64,000 nucleotides of DNA. Origin: JBCCQL01 sp039414355 (GTDB lineage Bacteria > Planctomycetota > Planctomycetia > Pirellulales > Lacipirellulaceae). Below the pieces are notes generated by a model. The model was given only the letters and a program-made list of their open reading frames with translations, made no database searches and was not told where the DNA came from. The stretch is taken from contig JBCDJN010000011.1 of the NCBI GenBank assembly GCA_039414355.1, positions 7,855 through 71,854 on the forward strand, read 5' to 3'. The translations under genes and the position numbers were made by a program. Each line of letters opens with the position of its first letter. Position 1 is the stretch's first letter. This document shows, in pieces, positions 1-9,712 of the stretch.

Positions 1-1
1 C

Positions 2-322
2 TTGATGGGGTGCCACCAGCGGCGGCAGGCGCTGCTAGCAGGCGCTGCGTCGCGAGGCTTGCCGGGCGACAGCTTGCAAGCACTGGCGGCGTCGCTACCA
101 CGCGAGGAACGGCAGCGGCTAGCGCCGGGAATCGCCGACGCGCGTCGGCGCGCCCGCTTGGTTCAGCATCAGAGTCTTACGAACTGGGTGCTGGTCCAAA
201 GGACGCTGCTGCACCTATCGCAGATGATCGAAATCATTGCCACCGGCGGGCAGATGCGGCCGACCTATGGAGATAGCGCGTCGCCGCGCGCCGGCGGCGC
301 CTTTGTGGACCAAGCCGTGTGA
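2..322 (+). CDS. flgN: FlgN-like flagellar export chaperone, 5' end cut off by window
   Basis: This is the C-terminal part (about 106 codons) of a small helical protein whose frame runs off the left edge, so the first visible TTG/ATG need not be the real start. The Arg/Ala-rich helix followed by LTNWVLVQRTLLHLSQMIEI and a short tail ending in PTYGD matches planctomycete FlgN-type proteins as I remember them. FlgN binds the hook-junction proteins FlgK and FlgL in the cytoplasm before export. The position directly upstream of flgK, same strand, with about 76 bp between, supports this. The assignment rests on the tail and on context. Confidence 0.65.
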   Translation: MMGCHQRRQALLAGAASRGLPGDSLQALAASLPREERQRLAPGIADARRRARLVQHQSLTNWVLVQRTLLHLSQMIEIIATGGQMRPTYGDSASPRAGGAFVDQAV

Positions 323-398
323 CGTTGTTCGTCAATCAGCCCAATCACACTCCGGCGCAGGGACGCGCCTGTAGCTAGCAGCAGCGCAAGGCAGAGCC

Positions 399-2126
399 AT
401 GTCGCTCTTCGGATCGATCCAACTCGGCGGCAACACCCTGCAGGCGATGCAGATTGGCCTGCAGGTGGTTGGCAACAACATTGCCAACGCCAACACGACA
501 GGGTTCATCCGCGAAGAGGTGCTCTACTCGCCCGCGCCGGTCCAAGAGATCGGCGGGCTGACGCTCGGCCTGGGCGTCGAGATCGACGCTATCGTCCAGA
601 AGTCCGACAGCTTCCTCAACGATCGGCTGCGCGGCGCCGGCGCCGACCGCGCCAGCGCCGACGTGCAACGCGACGCGCTCAACAGCCTCGAGACCCTCAT
701 CGGCGAGCTCACCGACACGGACATCAGCACGTCGCTCACCAGCTTCTTCGGAGCCATCGTTGAGATCTCCAACGGCGACGGCGATACCAACTCGCTCCGC
801 AACCTGGCGATTGGCAGCGGCGAGACGCTCACCGCCGATATCCGGCGGCTGTCGACGCGGGCCTTCGATCTGCGGTCTGAGTACGACACGCGGATCTCGC
901 TCTCCGCCGCCGACATCAATCTCTACGCCGAGGAGGTGCGGGCGCTCAACCTGCGGATCGTCAACATCGAAGCGGGCGGAGCGCTCGGGAGCGACGCTGG
1001 CGCACTCCGCACCGAGCGGGACAACGCGCTCGCCAAGCTGAGCGAGCTGCTGGACGTCCAGGTCACCGAGCAGCCAAGCGGCGCCGTGAATGTCGCCGTG
1101 GGTGGCGAGTCTCTGATCTTTGAAGGCGTCCGGAGAGAAGTGCAGGTCAGCGAGAGCCAGGATGGTTCGGGCGAGACAACCAGCACGCTGCGGTTTGCGG
1201 ACAACAACGGGTCGATCACGACCACCGGCGGCGAGGTTGAGGGCCTGCTTGAGGCGAGAGACACGATCGTCGGCGGGTTCCTCGATACGCTCGACAACTT
1301 CGCGGCGTTGCTCGCGAGCGAGTTCAACAAGCTCTACTCACAGGGGCAGGGCGCCGTCGGCTTCGACTCGCTGACCAGCACCGAAGCCGTGGTGGACGCG
1401 TCCGCTTCGCTCGACGAGGCTGGCCTGCCGGTGGCGCTGACGTCGGGCAGTTTTCAGCTGCTGGTCTACAACCCGGACGAGGGCTCCACCAAGACCACCG
1501 ACATCACGATCGACCTCGACGGCCTTGACGGCGACACCACGCTCAACTCGCTGGCGGCCGACCTGAACGCGGTGGACGGCGTTTCGGCCAGCGTCAATGC
1601 GGCAGGTCGCCTGGTGATCACGGCCGACTCCTCGGACGTCCAATTCTCGTTTGCCGGAGACGAGGCGAACGAGAGCGGCGTGCTTGCGGCGCTGGGGCTC
1701 AACACGTTCTTCACGGGTTCAACGGCCCGGTCCATTGCTGTTAACACCGAGCTGACCGACGGCCCGGCCGCCGCCGCCAAGTTTGCGGCGAGCCTGAGCG
1801 GCGTGGGCGAAGGGGGCGACTTCGCCAACGCGCTGAGGCTCTCGGAGTTCGCTTCGCGCCCGCTGGACGCCGCGGACGGCGCGTCGCTCAACAGCACCTA
1901 CGACCAGATGATCAACGAGATCGCGCAGCAAGCCACGATCGCCGGAAGCGTAGCGGACGGGCTATCCTCGTTCGAGGCGACGCTGCTCGGCGAACAGCAG
2001 GCGCTCAGCGGCGTCAACCTGGACGAAGAAGCGATTGAGATGATCACCCTGCAACGCACCTACCAGGCGTCCGCCCGGTTCATCCAGACGGTCTCGGACC
2101 TGCTGGACGTGCTCGTCAACCTCTAA
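399..2126 (+). CDS. flgK: Flagellar hook-associated protein 1 (FlgK)
   Basis: 575 aa, first hook-filament junction protein, exported by the flagellar type III system. The N-terminus has the FlgK/hook signature (GNTLQAMQIGLQVVGNNIAN followed by TTGFIRE). The C-terminus has the matching D0 helix with EEAIEMITLQRTYQASARFIQTVSDLLDVLVNL. The middle (about residues 330-480) is Ala/Ser/Thr/Asp-rich and contains a Flagellin_IN-like stretch. Length is within the FlgK range. ATG at 399 is chosen because the conserved N-terminus begins there; no strong ribosome binding site is visible. Followed after 15 bp by flgL. Confidence 0.95.
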   Translation: MSLFGSIQLGGNTLQAMQIGLQVVGNNIANANTTGFIREEVLYSPAPVQEIGGLTLGLGVEIDAIVQKSDSFLNDRLRGAGADRASADVQRDALNSLETLIGELTDTDISTSLTSFFGAIVEISNGDGDTNSLRNLAIGSGETLTADIRRLSTRAFDLRSEYDTRISLSAADINLYAEEVRALNLRIVNIEAGGALGSDAGALRTERDNALAKLSELLDVQVTEQPSGAVNVAVGGESLIFEGVRREVQVSESQDGSGETTSTLRFADNNGSITTTGGEVEGLLEARDTIVGGFLDTLDNFAALLASEFNKLYSQGQGAVGFDSLTSTEAVVDASASLDEAGLPVALTSGSFQLLVYNPDEGSTKTTDITIDLDGLDGDTTLNSLAADLNAVDGVSASVNAAGRLVITADSSDVQFSFAGDEANESGVLAALGLNTFFTGSTARSIAVNTELTDGPAAAAKFAASLSGVGEGGDFANALRLSEFASRPLDAADGASLNSTYDQMINEIAQQATIAGSVADGLSSFEATLLGEQQALSGVNLDEEAIEMITLQRTYQASARFIQTVSDLLDVLVNL

Positions 2127-2141
2127 CCCGCGCGTGGCGTT

Positions 2142-4841
2142 GTGTCGACCCTTCCAATCCCATCTACGCGGGTAAGCGATTACCTGGTCCGAGAGCGGCT
2201 GGTCCAGCAGTCGCAGTCGGATCAGTTGGAGATCTTCCGGCTCCAAAACCAGATCAGCACCGGCCGGCGGATCTTCCAGCCTAGCGAAGACGGCCCCGCG
2301 GCGCTGCGCGCGATTACGCTGCAGCGGTCGATCGAGCGAAACGATCAGCTCCAGACCAACCTGCTCAGCGCAAAATCAACGCTTGGCGAAGCGGACACCG
2401 CGCTGAGAGGCGTGGCGAACAGGATCAACGAAACACGCGCGCTCGCCATCGGCAGCTCGGGCTCGGTCCAGACCGACGAAGAGCGGCAGACGATTCGGAC
2501 CGGAGTTCTGGCCTCGCTCGACCAACTGGTGACGTTCGCCAACAGCCGATCGCAGGAGAGCTACCTCTTCGCTGGCTCCCGCGCCCTCTCCGCGCCCTAT
2601 GTGCAGCGCGACGGCTACGTGGAGTACCTCGGCAACGAAGTCACGCAGCAACAACGCGTCGACACCGGAGTGTTGTTCGACGTAAACGTGCCGGGCGACG
2701 AAGCCTTCGGCGGCTTATCTGAGCCGGTTCGCGGCTCGGTGGACCTCAATCCGCACACCACCGCGGACACGCTGCTCTCCAGTCTGGACGGCGGCGCCGG
2801 AGTAGTCGTGGACGGCTCGATCGAGATCGCCTACTTCGCACACTCCTCAGTCGTTGAAGCGGAGACCGCGACTATCGACTTGAGCGGCGCGAAAACGCTG
2901 GGCGACGTGGCGAGGTTGATCGAAGAGAACGGACCGCCATCGGCGAACCTGCGTGCCAGCGTCGGGCCGACGGGTCTGATCATTGAGACCGAGCCCGGCT
3001 CTGCCACGCCGGGCAGCATCGCCATCCGCGAGGTGGCCGGCGGCGCCACGGCACGGCGGCTCGGCATCGCCGAAGAGACCCAAACGACGCAGGTGACCGG
3101 CGAAGACCTCAACCCGGCTCTGCGGCTCACGACACCGCTCGCCGATCTGCTCGGAACCAAGTCGGCAGCTCGGCTGCAGCTGCCCGGCGAGGGGAACGAC
3201 CTCATCCTGACCGCCACCGCCAACGGCGACGGTTTCGACGGCACGCTGGTCTCCTTCGTCGGCGGCGCCACGGTCGGCAACGAGTCGGCCGTCTTCACGC
3301 CCGGCACGCCCCCAACGCTAGTGGTTACCATCGCAGACGGTCAGTCCACCGCCACGGGCGTCGCGGCGGCGATCAACAACATCGCGGGCCAACCTTTCGA
3401 AGCCGAGATCGACTACCGAGACGTCTCCAACGTGGGCGCCTCCGGCTCGGGCGTTGTGACAGCGTCCCTAACACCGGTTGGCACGACCGACACCGCCGGC
3501 AGCGGGCAGACGCTCGACCTCGCCTCAGGCCTGCTCGTTACCAACGGCGGCGATCCGTTCGTCATCGACACGAGTTCGGCGGAGACCGTCGAGGACCTGC
3601 TCAACCTCCTCAACAACCCGGACAACGGCCTACTGGCGTCGATCAACAGCTCCGGCAGCGGGATCGACATCCGCACCCGTCGCAGCGGCGCCGACTTCTC
3701 GATCGGCGAAAACGGTGGCACGCTCGCCACCGAGCTGGGTGTGAGAACCTACACCGGCGCCTCGCGGCTCGAAGACTTCAACCGCGGCAGCGGCGTGCTC
3801 ATCGACGGCGAGACGCCGGAAGAGTTCGCGGCGCTGAACTCGTTCCAAATCACGCTGCTAGATCGAGGGACGAGCACGGTCTTCAATATCGATCTGGCGG
3901 GCGCCGTCTCGCCGGAGGGGCAGACGTCAGGCGTGGAGACCGTTGATGAGGTGATCGCCGCTATCGCCGCGCAGACAGGCGGGGCGTTGACCGCGGAACT
4001 CGCCGCGACTGGGAACGGTATCGTGCTGCGGCGCGCCGACGATGTTGATCCAGCGTTGCCCGCAACCGGCACCTTCAATCTAGCGAACGGCTCGTTCGAC
4101 ATCACCACCACCCAGCTCGGTGACGCCGCTAACGACCCCGACATTAACGTGGTGGTCGTCGATGGAACCGACACCGGAGCGATCTACGACGCGGACGCCG
4201 GCACCATCACCGTCACGCTCGACATCACAAACGACGTGCCGAACCTAAACCTGAATACTCAGGTCGCCAACGTCGCCGCGGCGATCGACGCGCTGCCGGA
4301 GTTCAGCGTGTCGAATGTTGTCAGCACCGGCGCTGCAGTGGCCGAGACCACCGTTGGTGGGGCCCTAACTGGCGGCTACGACACCGACTCAATCCTCATC
4401 ACCGGCAACGCTGCTCAGCGGCTCGGCTTCTTCGACGACGACCAGAGCGGGCGACTTAGCAACAACACGTCAGTCACCTCGTCCGACGTCAACACGATCG
4501 AGGTCGACAGCGTCTTTAACTCACTGATACGACTCGCCGATGCGCTCGACCGTGGCGCCGAGGGCGTGCCCGACGTGGGCGAGGCGATCAACCGGCTGGA
4601 CGTCGACCTGGACCGCGCCACCAACGCCCGGGGCGAACTGGGGGCCCGGGTCAACACGCTCGACAACCTCAAGATCCGACTCGAAGACGAAGAGGTCCAA
4701 CTCCGGTCGTCGCTCTCACTGGAGATCGATGTCGACCTGACGGAAGCCATCTCTGACTTCACCGCCCGGCAGTTCTCGTTGCAAGCGTCGCTTCAATCGA
4801 CCGCCAGCATCCTGCAGCTCTCGCTGCTGGACTATCTCTAA
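2142..4841 (+). CDS. flgL: Flagellar hook-associated protein 3 (FlgL), enlarged
   Basis: 899 aa, GTG start 15 bp after flgK. Second junction protein between hook and filament. The flagellin-type D0/D1 N-terminus is clear: QNQISTGRRIFQPSEDGPAA, then a helical stretch to about residue 150. The C-terminus (from about 780: NSLIRLADALDRG, then RANVNTLDN-like and SLQSTASILQLSLLDYL) is the matching half. Typical FlgL is about 300-500 aa. Here about 600 residues of Thr/Ala/Gly/Asp-rich beta-type sequence are inserted, including Flagellin_IN-like repeats (LLSSLDGGAGVVVDG near residue 207). The inserted domain would face outward on the junction. Confidence 0.93.
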   Translation: MSTLPIPSTRVSDYLVRERLVQQSQSDQLEIFRLQNQISTGRRIFQPSEDGPAALRAITLQRSIERNDQLQTNLLSAKSTLGEADTALRGVANRINETRALAIGSSGSVQTDEERQTIRTGVLASLDQLVTFANSRSQESYLFAGSRALSAPYVQRDGYVEYLGNEVTQQQRVDTGVLFDVNVPGDEAFGGLSEPVRGSVDLNPHTTADTLLSSLDGGAGVVVDGSIEIAYFAHSSVVEAETATIDLSGAKTLGDVARLIEENGPPSANLRASVGPTGLIIETEPGSATPGSIAIREVAGGATARRLGIAEETQTTQVTGEDLNPALRLTTPLADLLGTKSAARLQLPGEGNDLILTATANGDGFDGTLVSFVGGATVGNESAVFTPGTPPTLVVTIADGQSTATGVAAAINNIAGQPFEAEIDYRDVSNVGASGSGVVTASLTPVGTTDTAGSGQTLDLASGLLVTNGGDPFVIDTSSAETVEDLLNLLNNPDNGLLASINSSGSGIDIRTRRSGADFSIGENGGTLATELGVRTYTGASRLEDFNRGSGVLIDGETPEEFAALNSFQITLLDRGTSTVFNIDLAGAVSPEGQTSGVETVDEVIAAIAAQTGGALTAELAATGNGIVLRRADDVDPALPATGTFNLANGSFDITTTQLGDAANDPDINVVVVDGTDTGAIYDADAGTITVTLDITNDVPNLNLNTQVANVAAAIDALPEFSVSNVVSTGAAVAETTVGGALTGGYDTDSILITGNAAQRLGFFDDDQSGRLSNNTSVTSSDVNTIEVDSVFNSLIRLADALDRGAEGVPDVGEAINRLDVDLDRATNARGELGARVNTLDNLKIRLEDEEVQLRSSLSLEIDVDLTEAISDFTARQFSLQASLQSTASILQLSLLDYL

Positions 4842-4982
4842 GCTAACGGCGCAATCCGCCGCACCGATCGGTTTGGCTTATCCACGGCACGCGGATATGC
4901 CGATTATGCCGGCAGGGCGGGGCCCCTTCGGGACGGCGCCGCTCCACGCACAGCATCCGGTTCACGCAGTCGGGCATCGAGT

Positions 4983-5420
4983 ATGAAACTTGCGACCACA
5001 CGTTTCGGCGGCATCGAGATCCTCGAGCGAGACATCCTTACCTTCGCCGATGGTCTTATCGGTATGGAGGCGTGCCGACGCTGGGTGCTCCTTGCCGACT
5101 CTCACAATGAAACTCTCGGTTGGCTGCAGTCGGTCGACCGCGAAGACGTGGCGCTGCCGGTCGTGAGTCCTCGGCGGTTTATCCCGGATTATCAGGTCCG
5201 CGTCGCGAGCCGCGATGTCGCCCCGCTTGGCCTCGAGTCAGACAGCCAGGCACAAGTCCTGGTAGTGATGAGCCACACGCCCGATGGTTTAACGGTTAAC
5301 CTCAAGGCGCCGCTGGTGATTTCGCTCGAACACCGTTGTGGTCGGCAGGTGGTCGCCAAGGACGACCACGCCGTTCAGCAACGGATTCCCGGCGTCGAGG
5401 CGGTCCGGCGATCGGCCTGA
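4983..5420 (+). CDS. fliW: Flagellar assembly factor FliW
   Basis: 145 aa. FliW binds flagellin and, when free, sequesters CsrA and so relieves repression of flagellin translation (known from Bacillus and Campylobacter). Family features seen: N-terminal TTRFGGIEI, FADGLIGMEACRRWVLLAD, WLQSVDREDVALPVVSP, and the C-terminal NLKAPLVISLEHRCGRQVV. The roughly 20 residues after that are an untypical tail. ATG at 4983 begins the conserved sequence. It sits immediately upstream of csrA and the flagellin gene, the arrangement expected for this regulatory circuit. Confidence 0.95.
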   Translation: MKLATTRFGGIEILERDILTFADGLIGMEACRRWVLLADSHNETLGWLQSVDREDVALPVVSPRRFIPDYQVRVASRDVAPLGLESDSQAQVLVVMSHTPDGLTVNLKAPLVISLEHRCGRQVVAKDDHAVQQRIPGVEAVRRSA

Positions 5421-5643
5421 GCCGAAGGCGCAAAGTTGTCCGCCGGTCGGTGGAGCGGATGACAGCACAACCGTTACCGGACCGGCGCCGCTCGATTTCT
5501 GACGCCGCCGCATCCGATGGCTATCCAGGCCCAAGGCCGGCGCCGCGATGATGGCGCCCCAGTAACCGTCGAAACCGTCGCCACGGTAATCCGCGCCGAG
5601 CACGACACCGCCAACACGGCGCCCCGGCGCCAGGAGTCACCCC

Positions 5644-5874
5644 ATGCTGGTTCTTTCCAGGCAACGCGACGAGAGCATTATTATCGGCGACAACGTGGTG
5701 GTGACCATCGTTGACGTCCGCGGGGATAAAGTGCGGCTCGGCATCGACGCCCCGGTAGAGATCCCCGTTCACCGCCGTGAGGTGTACGAGGCGATCCAGC
5801 GCGAGAACCGCCGCGCCGCCGAGGCCCCCACGGCCGAGGCCCGGTCCGTCGGCAAGCCCTCGCGCAGCAAGTAG
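5644..5874 (+). CDS. csrA: Carbon storage regulator CsrA (translational regulator)
   Basis: 76 aa RNA-binding regulator that blocks ribosome binding at mRNAs carrying ANGGA sites. The core is intact: MLVLSRQRDESIIIGDNVVV, KVRLGIDAP, then EIPVHRREVYEAI with the conserved RNA-contacting Arg. A Pro/Ala/Arg/Ser tail of about 20 residues follows, as in many CsrA proteins. An AGGAG Shine-Dalgarno at 5632-5636 lies 7 nt before the ATG and itself contains a GGA, so autoregulation is possible. Downstream of fliW, upstream of the flagellin gene. Confidence 0.96.
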   Translation: MLVLSRQRDESIIIGDNVVVTIVDVRGDKVRLGIDAPVEIPVHRREVYEAIQRENRRAAEAPTAEARSVGKPSRSK

Positions 5875-5896
5875 AGCGGCCTCGCCGCTCTCTCTT
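5873..5896 (+). terminator. Hairpin after csrA, possible intrinsic terminator
   Basis: AGAGCGGC (5873-5880) and GCCGCTCT (5884-5891) form a perfect 8-bp stem with a 3-nt CTC loop. It overlaps the csrA stop and is followed by a C/T-rich tract with few consecutive Ts, so termination may be partial. Confidence 0.5.
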
Positions 5897-6422
5897 CTCA
5901 TCAACGCGGGCGCCCGCGTTGCGATCCTGCTGGATCAACAACTCCGCGAATTGCTAGCGCCGACGTGTGCGCTTTTCCGGGGTTCGGGCGAGAAGCAATT
6001 CGGCCTGTAACGGTTAGGATCGTTCGTAACGGGCCGAGGCCATTTCAAACCGCCGGAAAGTCGCCCCCCGCCTCACACTGTCACATTCTCCAGACGATAC
6101 GTTGGCATAGACGATCCGCTAGCAGGCGAATCGTTGGGTTGGATTGCTGAGATTCGCGTCCCTTCTTGTAAGGGGCTCAGCCCGAAGCGATCCAGGCAGT
6201 TGGCGCGTAACACGCCGTGCGGAGCGTTGGGGTGGGTCCCCAACGGCAGTCGCCGGCGAGCCAATCACGGAACGACAACTAGGAGTTGCTGCCAAGCGGC
6301 CGCCCGGCACGAGCCGGCGGCGTCAACAGCCAACACAGGGCGCTAAGGTCAGCCGGGGTGGAGCCCCCGACTTCCAGTCCGGCCTCCGCCCGCAACTGGT
6401 CACACTTTAAGGGGTTGAAGCG
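5875..6422 (+). promoter_or_regulatory. 548-bp region without a gene upstream of flagellin
   Basis: No convincing gene is seen. The small frames here lack coding character. The region must hold the flagellin promoter and 5' leader, but I found no clear sigma28 (TAAA/GCCGATAA) or sigma54 (TGGCAC/TTGC) match. A weak AAGGGG lies about 10 nt before the fliC ATG. Several GGA triplets occur (in CGGAAAG, TTGGATT, CACGGAACG, TAGGAGTT, GGTGGAGCC) and are candidate CsrA contacts given fliW-csrA next door. Confidence 0.4.
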
Positions 6423-9400
6423 ATGACACGGATCAACACAAACGTCGGCTCACTGGTAGGCCGAAACAACCTGGTGCGGGCCAACGAAAGCCTGTCGCAG
6501 TCGCTCACGCGGCTCTCCACCGGTCTCCGGATCAACACCGGCGCCGACGACCCGGCCGGTTTGATCGCGTCGGAGAACCTCCGGTCGGACATCACCAGCA
6601 TCAACGCCGCGCTCACCAACACGGACCGAGCCAGCCAAGTGATCGCCACGGCCGACTCGTCGCTTGGCCAGGTCAGCTCGCTGCTGAACGACATCCGTGG
6701 TCTGGTGACGGAGTCGGCCAACGCCGGCGCCCTCTCCGACGAGCAGATCGCTGCTAACCAGCTGCAGGTTGACTCGTCGCTCGAGGCCCTCAACCGGATC
6801 GCCCAAACCACCACGTTCCAGGGCCGCCGGCTCCTGGACGGCTCGCTCGACTTCACCACGTCGGCGACCAACAACTTTACCGAGCTCTCGAACCTGAACA
6901 TCGACCAGGCCAACCTGGGTGCGTCGGGATCGGTCAGCCTGGACATCGACGTGACGACCGCCGCGACCCAGGCGTCGCTCAACATCGGCGGAATTGCTCC
7001 GGGTGTTGCCGGCACAAACTCATCCGGCTCGATCAGCTTCGAGGACACGGCGGTCAACGGTACCGGAACGGCCACGTTTGACGTCGAGACCGCCGCCGCG
7101 GTCGCCGGCACCGGCACCGCCAACTTCACCGTTGAAACCGCCGACTCGCAGCAGGGTATCGCCGACCTCGACATCACCGCACAAGCCAACGGCTCGCTCA
7201 CCGTCGCCGGCCAGACGATCAACATCACCGCGCTCGAAGGCGGAACCGCCGCGGATGCCGAGGGCAACGACCTTGGAACGTTCACGCTGGCGCTCGGCGG
7301 GTCCTCGGCCGGCGCCTACAACGCCACTACCGATACGCTTGCGGTCGGTGTTGCCGGGGCCTCGGGCGTGGCGACCGTCCAAGACGTGATCGACGAGATC
7401 AACAACGGCACCGCCTTCACCGCGACGCTGGCGGGCGGCTCTAACGGCTCGCAGACGATTGTGACCGGCGACCTCGCCGGCACCACGGCCACCGCCGCCG
7501 GCGGCGGCTCGCAGACGATCGCCCTCACCGCGGTCGCCGACGGTCCTGCCGACGGCGCCGAGATCTCGGCTGCCAACAGCCCGACGGTCTCGGTTCTCCT
7601 GAACCAAGGCGGCACTTCGGCTGCTTACAACGCCACGACCAACACCCTGACTGTCAGCCTCACGCAAGCGGCCGGCACCGCGACGCTGGCCGACGTTGCC
7701 TCCGCTATCAACGCCGCCGGCGAGTTCACCGTTGATAGCTCTGGAGTTGCGGACACCACCGCCACGATTGGCGCCACGGGCGCCGGCGCCGCCTCGCTGA
7801 CCACAACGACGGACGGTGTCGACGCTACCTCGAACGCCACAACGTTCTCCATCACGACGGTTGCCGACGGGAACCAGGACTTCAACCTGCAGATCGCCAC
7901 GGCCGCTGCGTCGTCTATCACCGATACCAGCGCCGCGGACGGCGTGCTTGCTCAGATTGATGGCAACGCGACAACGGGCTACACGGTCACGATTGCCGAC
8001 GACGCCACCACCAACCTCACGGCTTTGGCGGCGGCTTTGCAGACTCAGATCGGTGAGGCCGCGAGCATCAGCTACTCCGGCGGAGCAGCCGACGTCTACG
8101 ACGCCAGCCGTAGTGCCGACTCGCTGCCGGGCGGAATTGTCTCGGTCACCGGCTCAACAGCGGCCGTCACGGCCCAGCGGACGATCGACATCACCGTCGA
8201 TCCCGCGACCTTCGGCGCCGATCCGAACCTGAACTTCACGTTCGTGAACGGCCCGATCGCCGACGCGGGTGTTGATGCCATCGCTGAGGCGGTCTCCGGT
8301 GGCTACCAGATCACCATCGACAACGACGGCACGCCCGGCGGTGTTACGTTTGGTGACATTGCGACCGCCATCAGCGGCATCACGGGCATCACCGCCAACG
8401 CGGGCGCCGACGCCGGTCTTACGTACGACCCCAACAACGTCGCCGCGTCGACCGGCAACACCTCCACGACGGGTGGGTTCGTCGCCGGTACGGACATCAT
8501 CACCATCACCGCGGACACGGCGGACGCCGCGTTCGACGGCACCGTGACCTTCGCCACTTCGGCGAGCATCACCGCCGGTGCGGTCGACGTCCAGGTGGAT
8601 GGCAGCAACAATCTCACCGTCACGGTGAACAACGCCGCCAGCTACAACATCGCAGACATCGCCTCGGCCATTAACTCGCAGAGCGGTTACACCGCGTCGG
8701 TTACGCAGGCCAATGGCTCGGGCACCTTCGATGCCTCGAACTCTGACGACGACACCACCGCGGTTACTTCCGCCCTGACCGGCGGCGCCGCCGCGACGGG
8801 TGGCTTGGCTCAGGACGCGGTGATCGAGTTGGCCGGTCTGCTTGGCTCGGAAGTCTTCAACCTCCAAGCCGGCACCGATGTCTCCACGCTCATTGAGCAG
8901 ATCAACCTGGTCAGCGACGCGACCGGTGTAGAGGCCGCAGCGGGGGCCGACGGGCAGAGCATCGACATCAGCTCGACCTCGTACGGCTCCAGCGCGGTGG
9001 TCGAGCTCGACGTCCGAAGCGAAGCCACCGGGGGCACCTTTACCGCGGCGGTTGGCTCTGGATCGCGAGCGACCGGCTCCGATATTGTTGCAACCGTCAA
9101 CGGTGTTGCCGCCAACGGCGACGGCAACTCGCTGTCGATCAACACGGCCACGCTCGACCTTTCGACCTCGGTAACCGCCGGCTTCACCGGCACGGTGGAG
9201 TTCGACATCACCGGCGGCGGCGCCCTGTTCCAGCTTGGCCCCGATGTTGTGTCGAACCAGCAGGCCCGCCTCGGCATCGGCAGCGTCAACACCGCCGCCC
9301 TGGGCGGCGTCAGCGGCTCGCTGTTCCAGCTCCAGTCGGGCGGCACCGCCGACCTGACGACGGACGCCACCACGGCGGCCGCGATTGTCGAAGAGGCGAT

Positions 9401-9644
9401 CGACCAGGTGACCTCGCTTCGCGGTCGACTGGGCGCCTTCCAGCGGACGACGCTGGAGACGAACAAGAACGCCCTGAACGATACGCTGGCCAACCTGACC
9501 GAGGCCGAGAGCTCGATCCGCGACGCCGACTTCGCCGCCGAGACGGCTCAGTTGACCCGGTCGCAGATCCTCGTCCAGTCCGGTACGCGGGTCCTCGCCA
9601 TCGCCAACCAGAACCCGCAGAACGTGCTGGGTCTCCTGGGTTAA
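6423..9644 (+). CDS. fliC: Flagellin with very large central domain
   Basis: 1073 aa, filament subunit. The N-terminal D0/D1 (residues 1-155: RINTNVGSLVGRNNL, LSTGLRINTGADDPAGL, then FQGRRLLDGSLDF) and C-terminal D1/D0 (from about 980: AIDQVTSLRGRLGAFQ, then LTRSQILVQSGTRVLAIANQ and NPQNVLGLLG) are standard. Between them lie about 800 residues of Thr/Ala/Gly/Asp/Ser-rich, Cys-free, beta-rich sequence with imperfect internal repeats (patterns such as TADVASAINAAG, DIATAISGITG, DIASAINSQSG). Common flagellins are about 270-500 aa. The insert would form outer D2/D3-type domains on the filament surface. Preceded by the fliW-csrA pair and followed by a strong terminator. Confidence 0.96.
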   Translation: MTRINTNVGSLVGRNNLVRANESLSQSLTRLSTGLRINTGADDPAGLIASENLRSDITSINAALTNTDRASQVIATADSSLGQVSSLLNDIRGLVTESANAGALSDEQIAANQLQVDSSLEALNRIAQTTTFQGRRLLDGSLDFTTSATNNFTELSNLNIDQANLGASGSVSLDIDVTTAATQASLNIGGIAPGVAGTNSSGSISFEDTAVNGTGTATFDVETAAAVAGTGTANFTVETADSQQGIADLDITAQANGSLTVAGQTINITALEGGTAADAEGNDLGTFTLALGGSSAGAYNATTDTLAVGVAGASGVATVQDVIDEINNGTAFTATLAGGSNGSQTIVTGDLAGTTATAAGGGSQTIALTAVADGPADGAEISAANSPTVSVLLNQGGTSAAYNATTNTLTVSLTQAAGTATLADVASAINAAGEFTVDSSGVADTTATIGATGAGAASLTTTTDGVDATSNATTFSITTVADGNQDFNLQIATAAASSITDTSAADGVLAQIDGNATTGYTVTIADDATTNLTALAAALQTQIGEAASISYSGGAADVYDASRSADSLPGGIVSVTGSTAAVTAQRTIDITVDPATFGADPNLNFTFVNGPIADAGVDAIAEAVSGGYQITIDNDGTPGGVTFGDIATAISGITGITANAGADAGLTYDPNNVAASTGNTSTTGGFVAGTDIITITADTADAAFDGTVTFATSASITAGAVDVQVDGSNNLTVTVNNAASYNIADIASAINSQSGYTASVTQANGSGTFDASNSDDDTTAVTSALTGGAAATGGLAQDAVIELAGLLGSEVFNLQAGTDVSTLIEQINLVSDATGVEAAAGADGQSIDISSTSYGSSAVVELDVRSEATGGTFTAAVGSGSRATGSDIVATVNGVAANGDGNSLSINTATLDLSTSVTAGFTGTVEFDITGGGALFQLGPDVVSNQQARLGIGSVNTAALGGVSGSLFQLQSGGTADLTTDATTAAAIVEEAIDQVTSLRGRLGAFQRTTLETNKNALNDTLANLTEAESSIRDADFAAETAQLTRSQILVQSGTRVLAIANQNPQNVLGLLG

Positions 9645-9674
9645 GCGGCGGCGACGCGGTAGCTTGAAACTCAC

Positions 9675-9712
9675 AAGCCGGCTCGGCCCTTTGGGGTCGG
9701 GCCGGCTTTTCT
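9675..9712 (+). terminator. Rho-independent terminator of flagellin gene
   Basis: AAGCCGGC plus CGGCCC on the left (9675-9689) pairs with GGGTCGGGCCGGCTT on the right (9694-9708) with a short TTTG loop and one or two mismatches, followed by TTTTCTT. It lies 30 bp after the fliC stop. A highly expressed flagellin gene would be expected to end its own transcript here, before fliD. Confidence 0.8.

Noticed and set aside
4890..4910. GCCGATTA resembling a sigma28 -10 box upstream of fliW
   Set aside because: No TAAA element lies about 15 bp upstream; GCCGAT is common in this GC-rich DNA.
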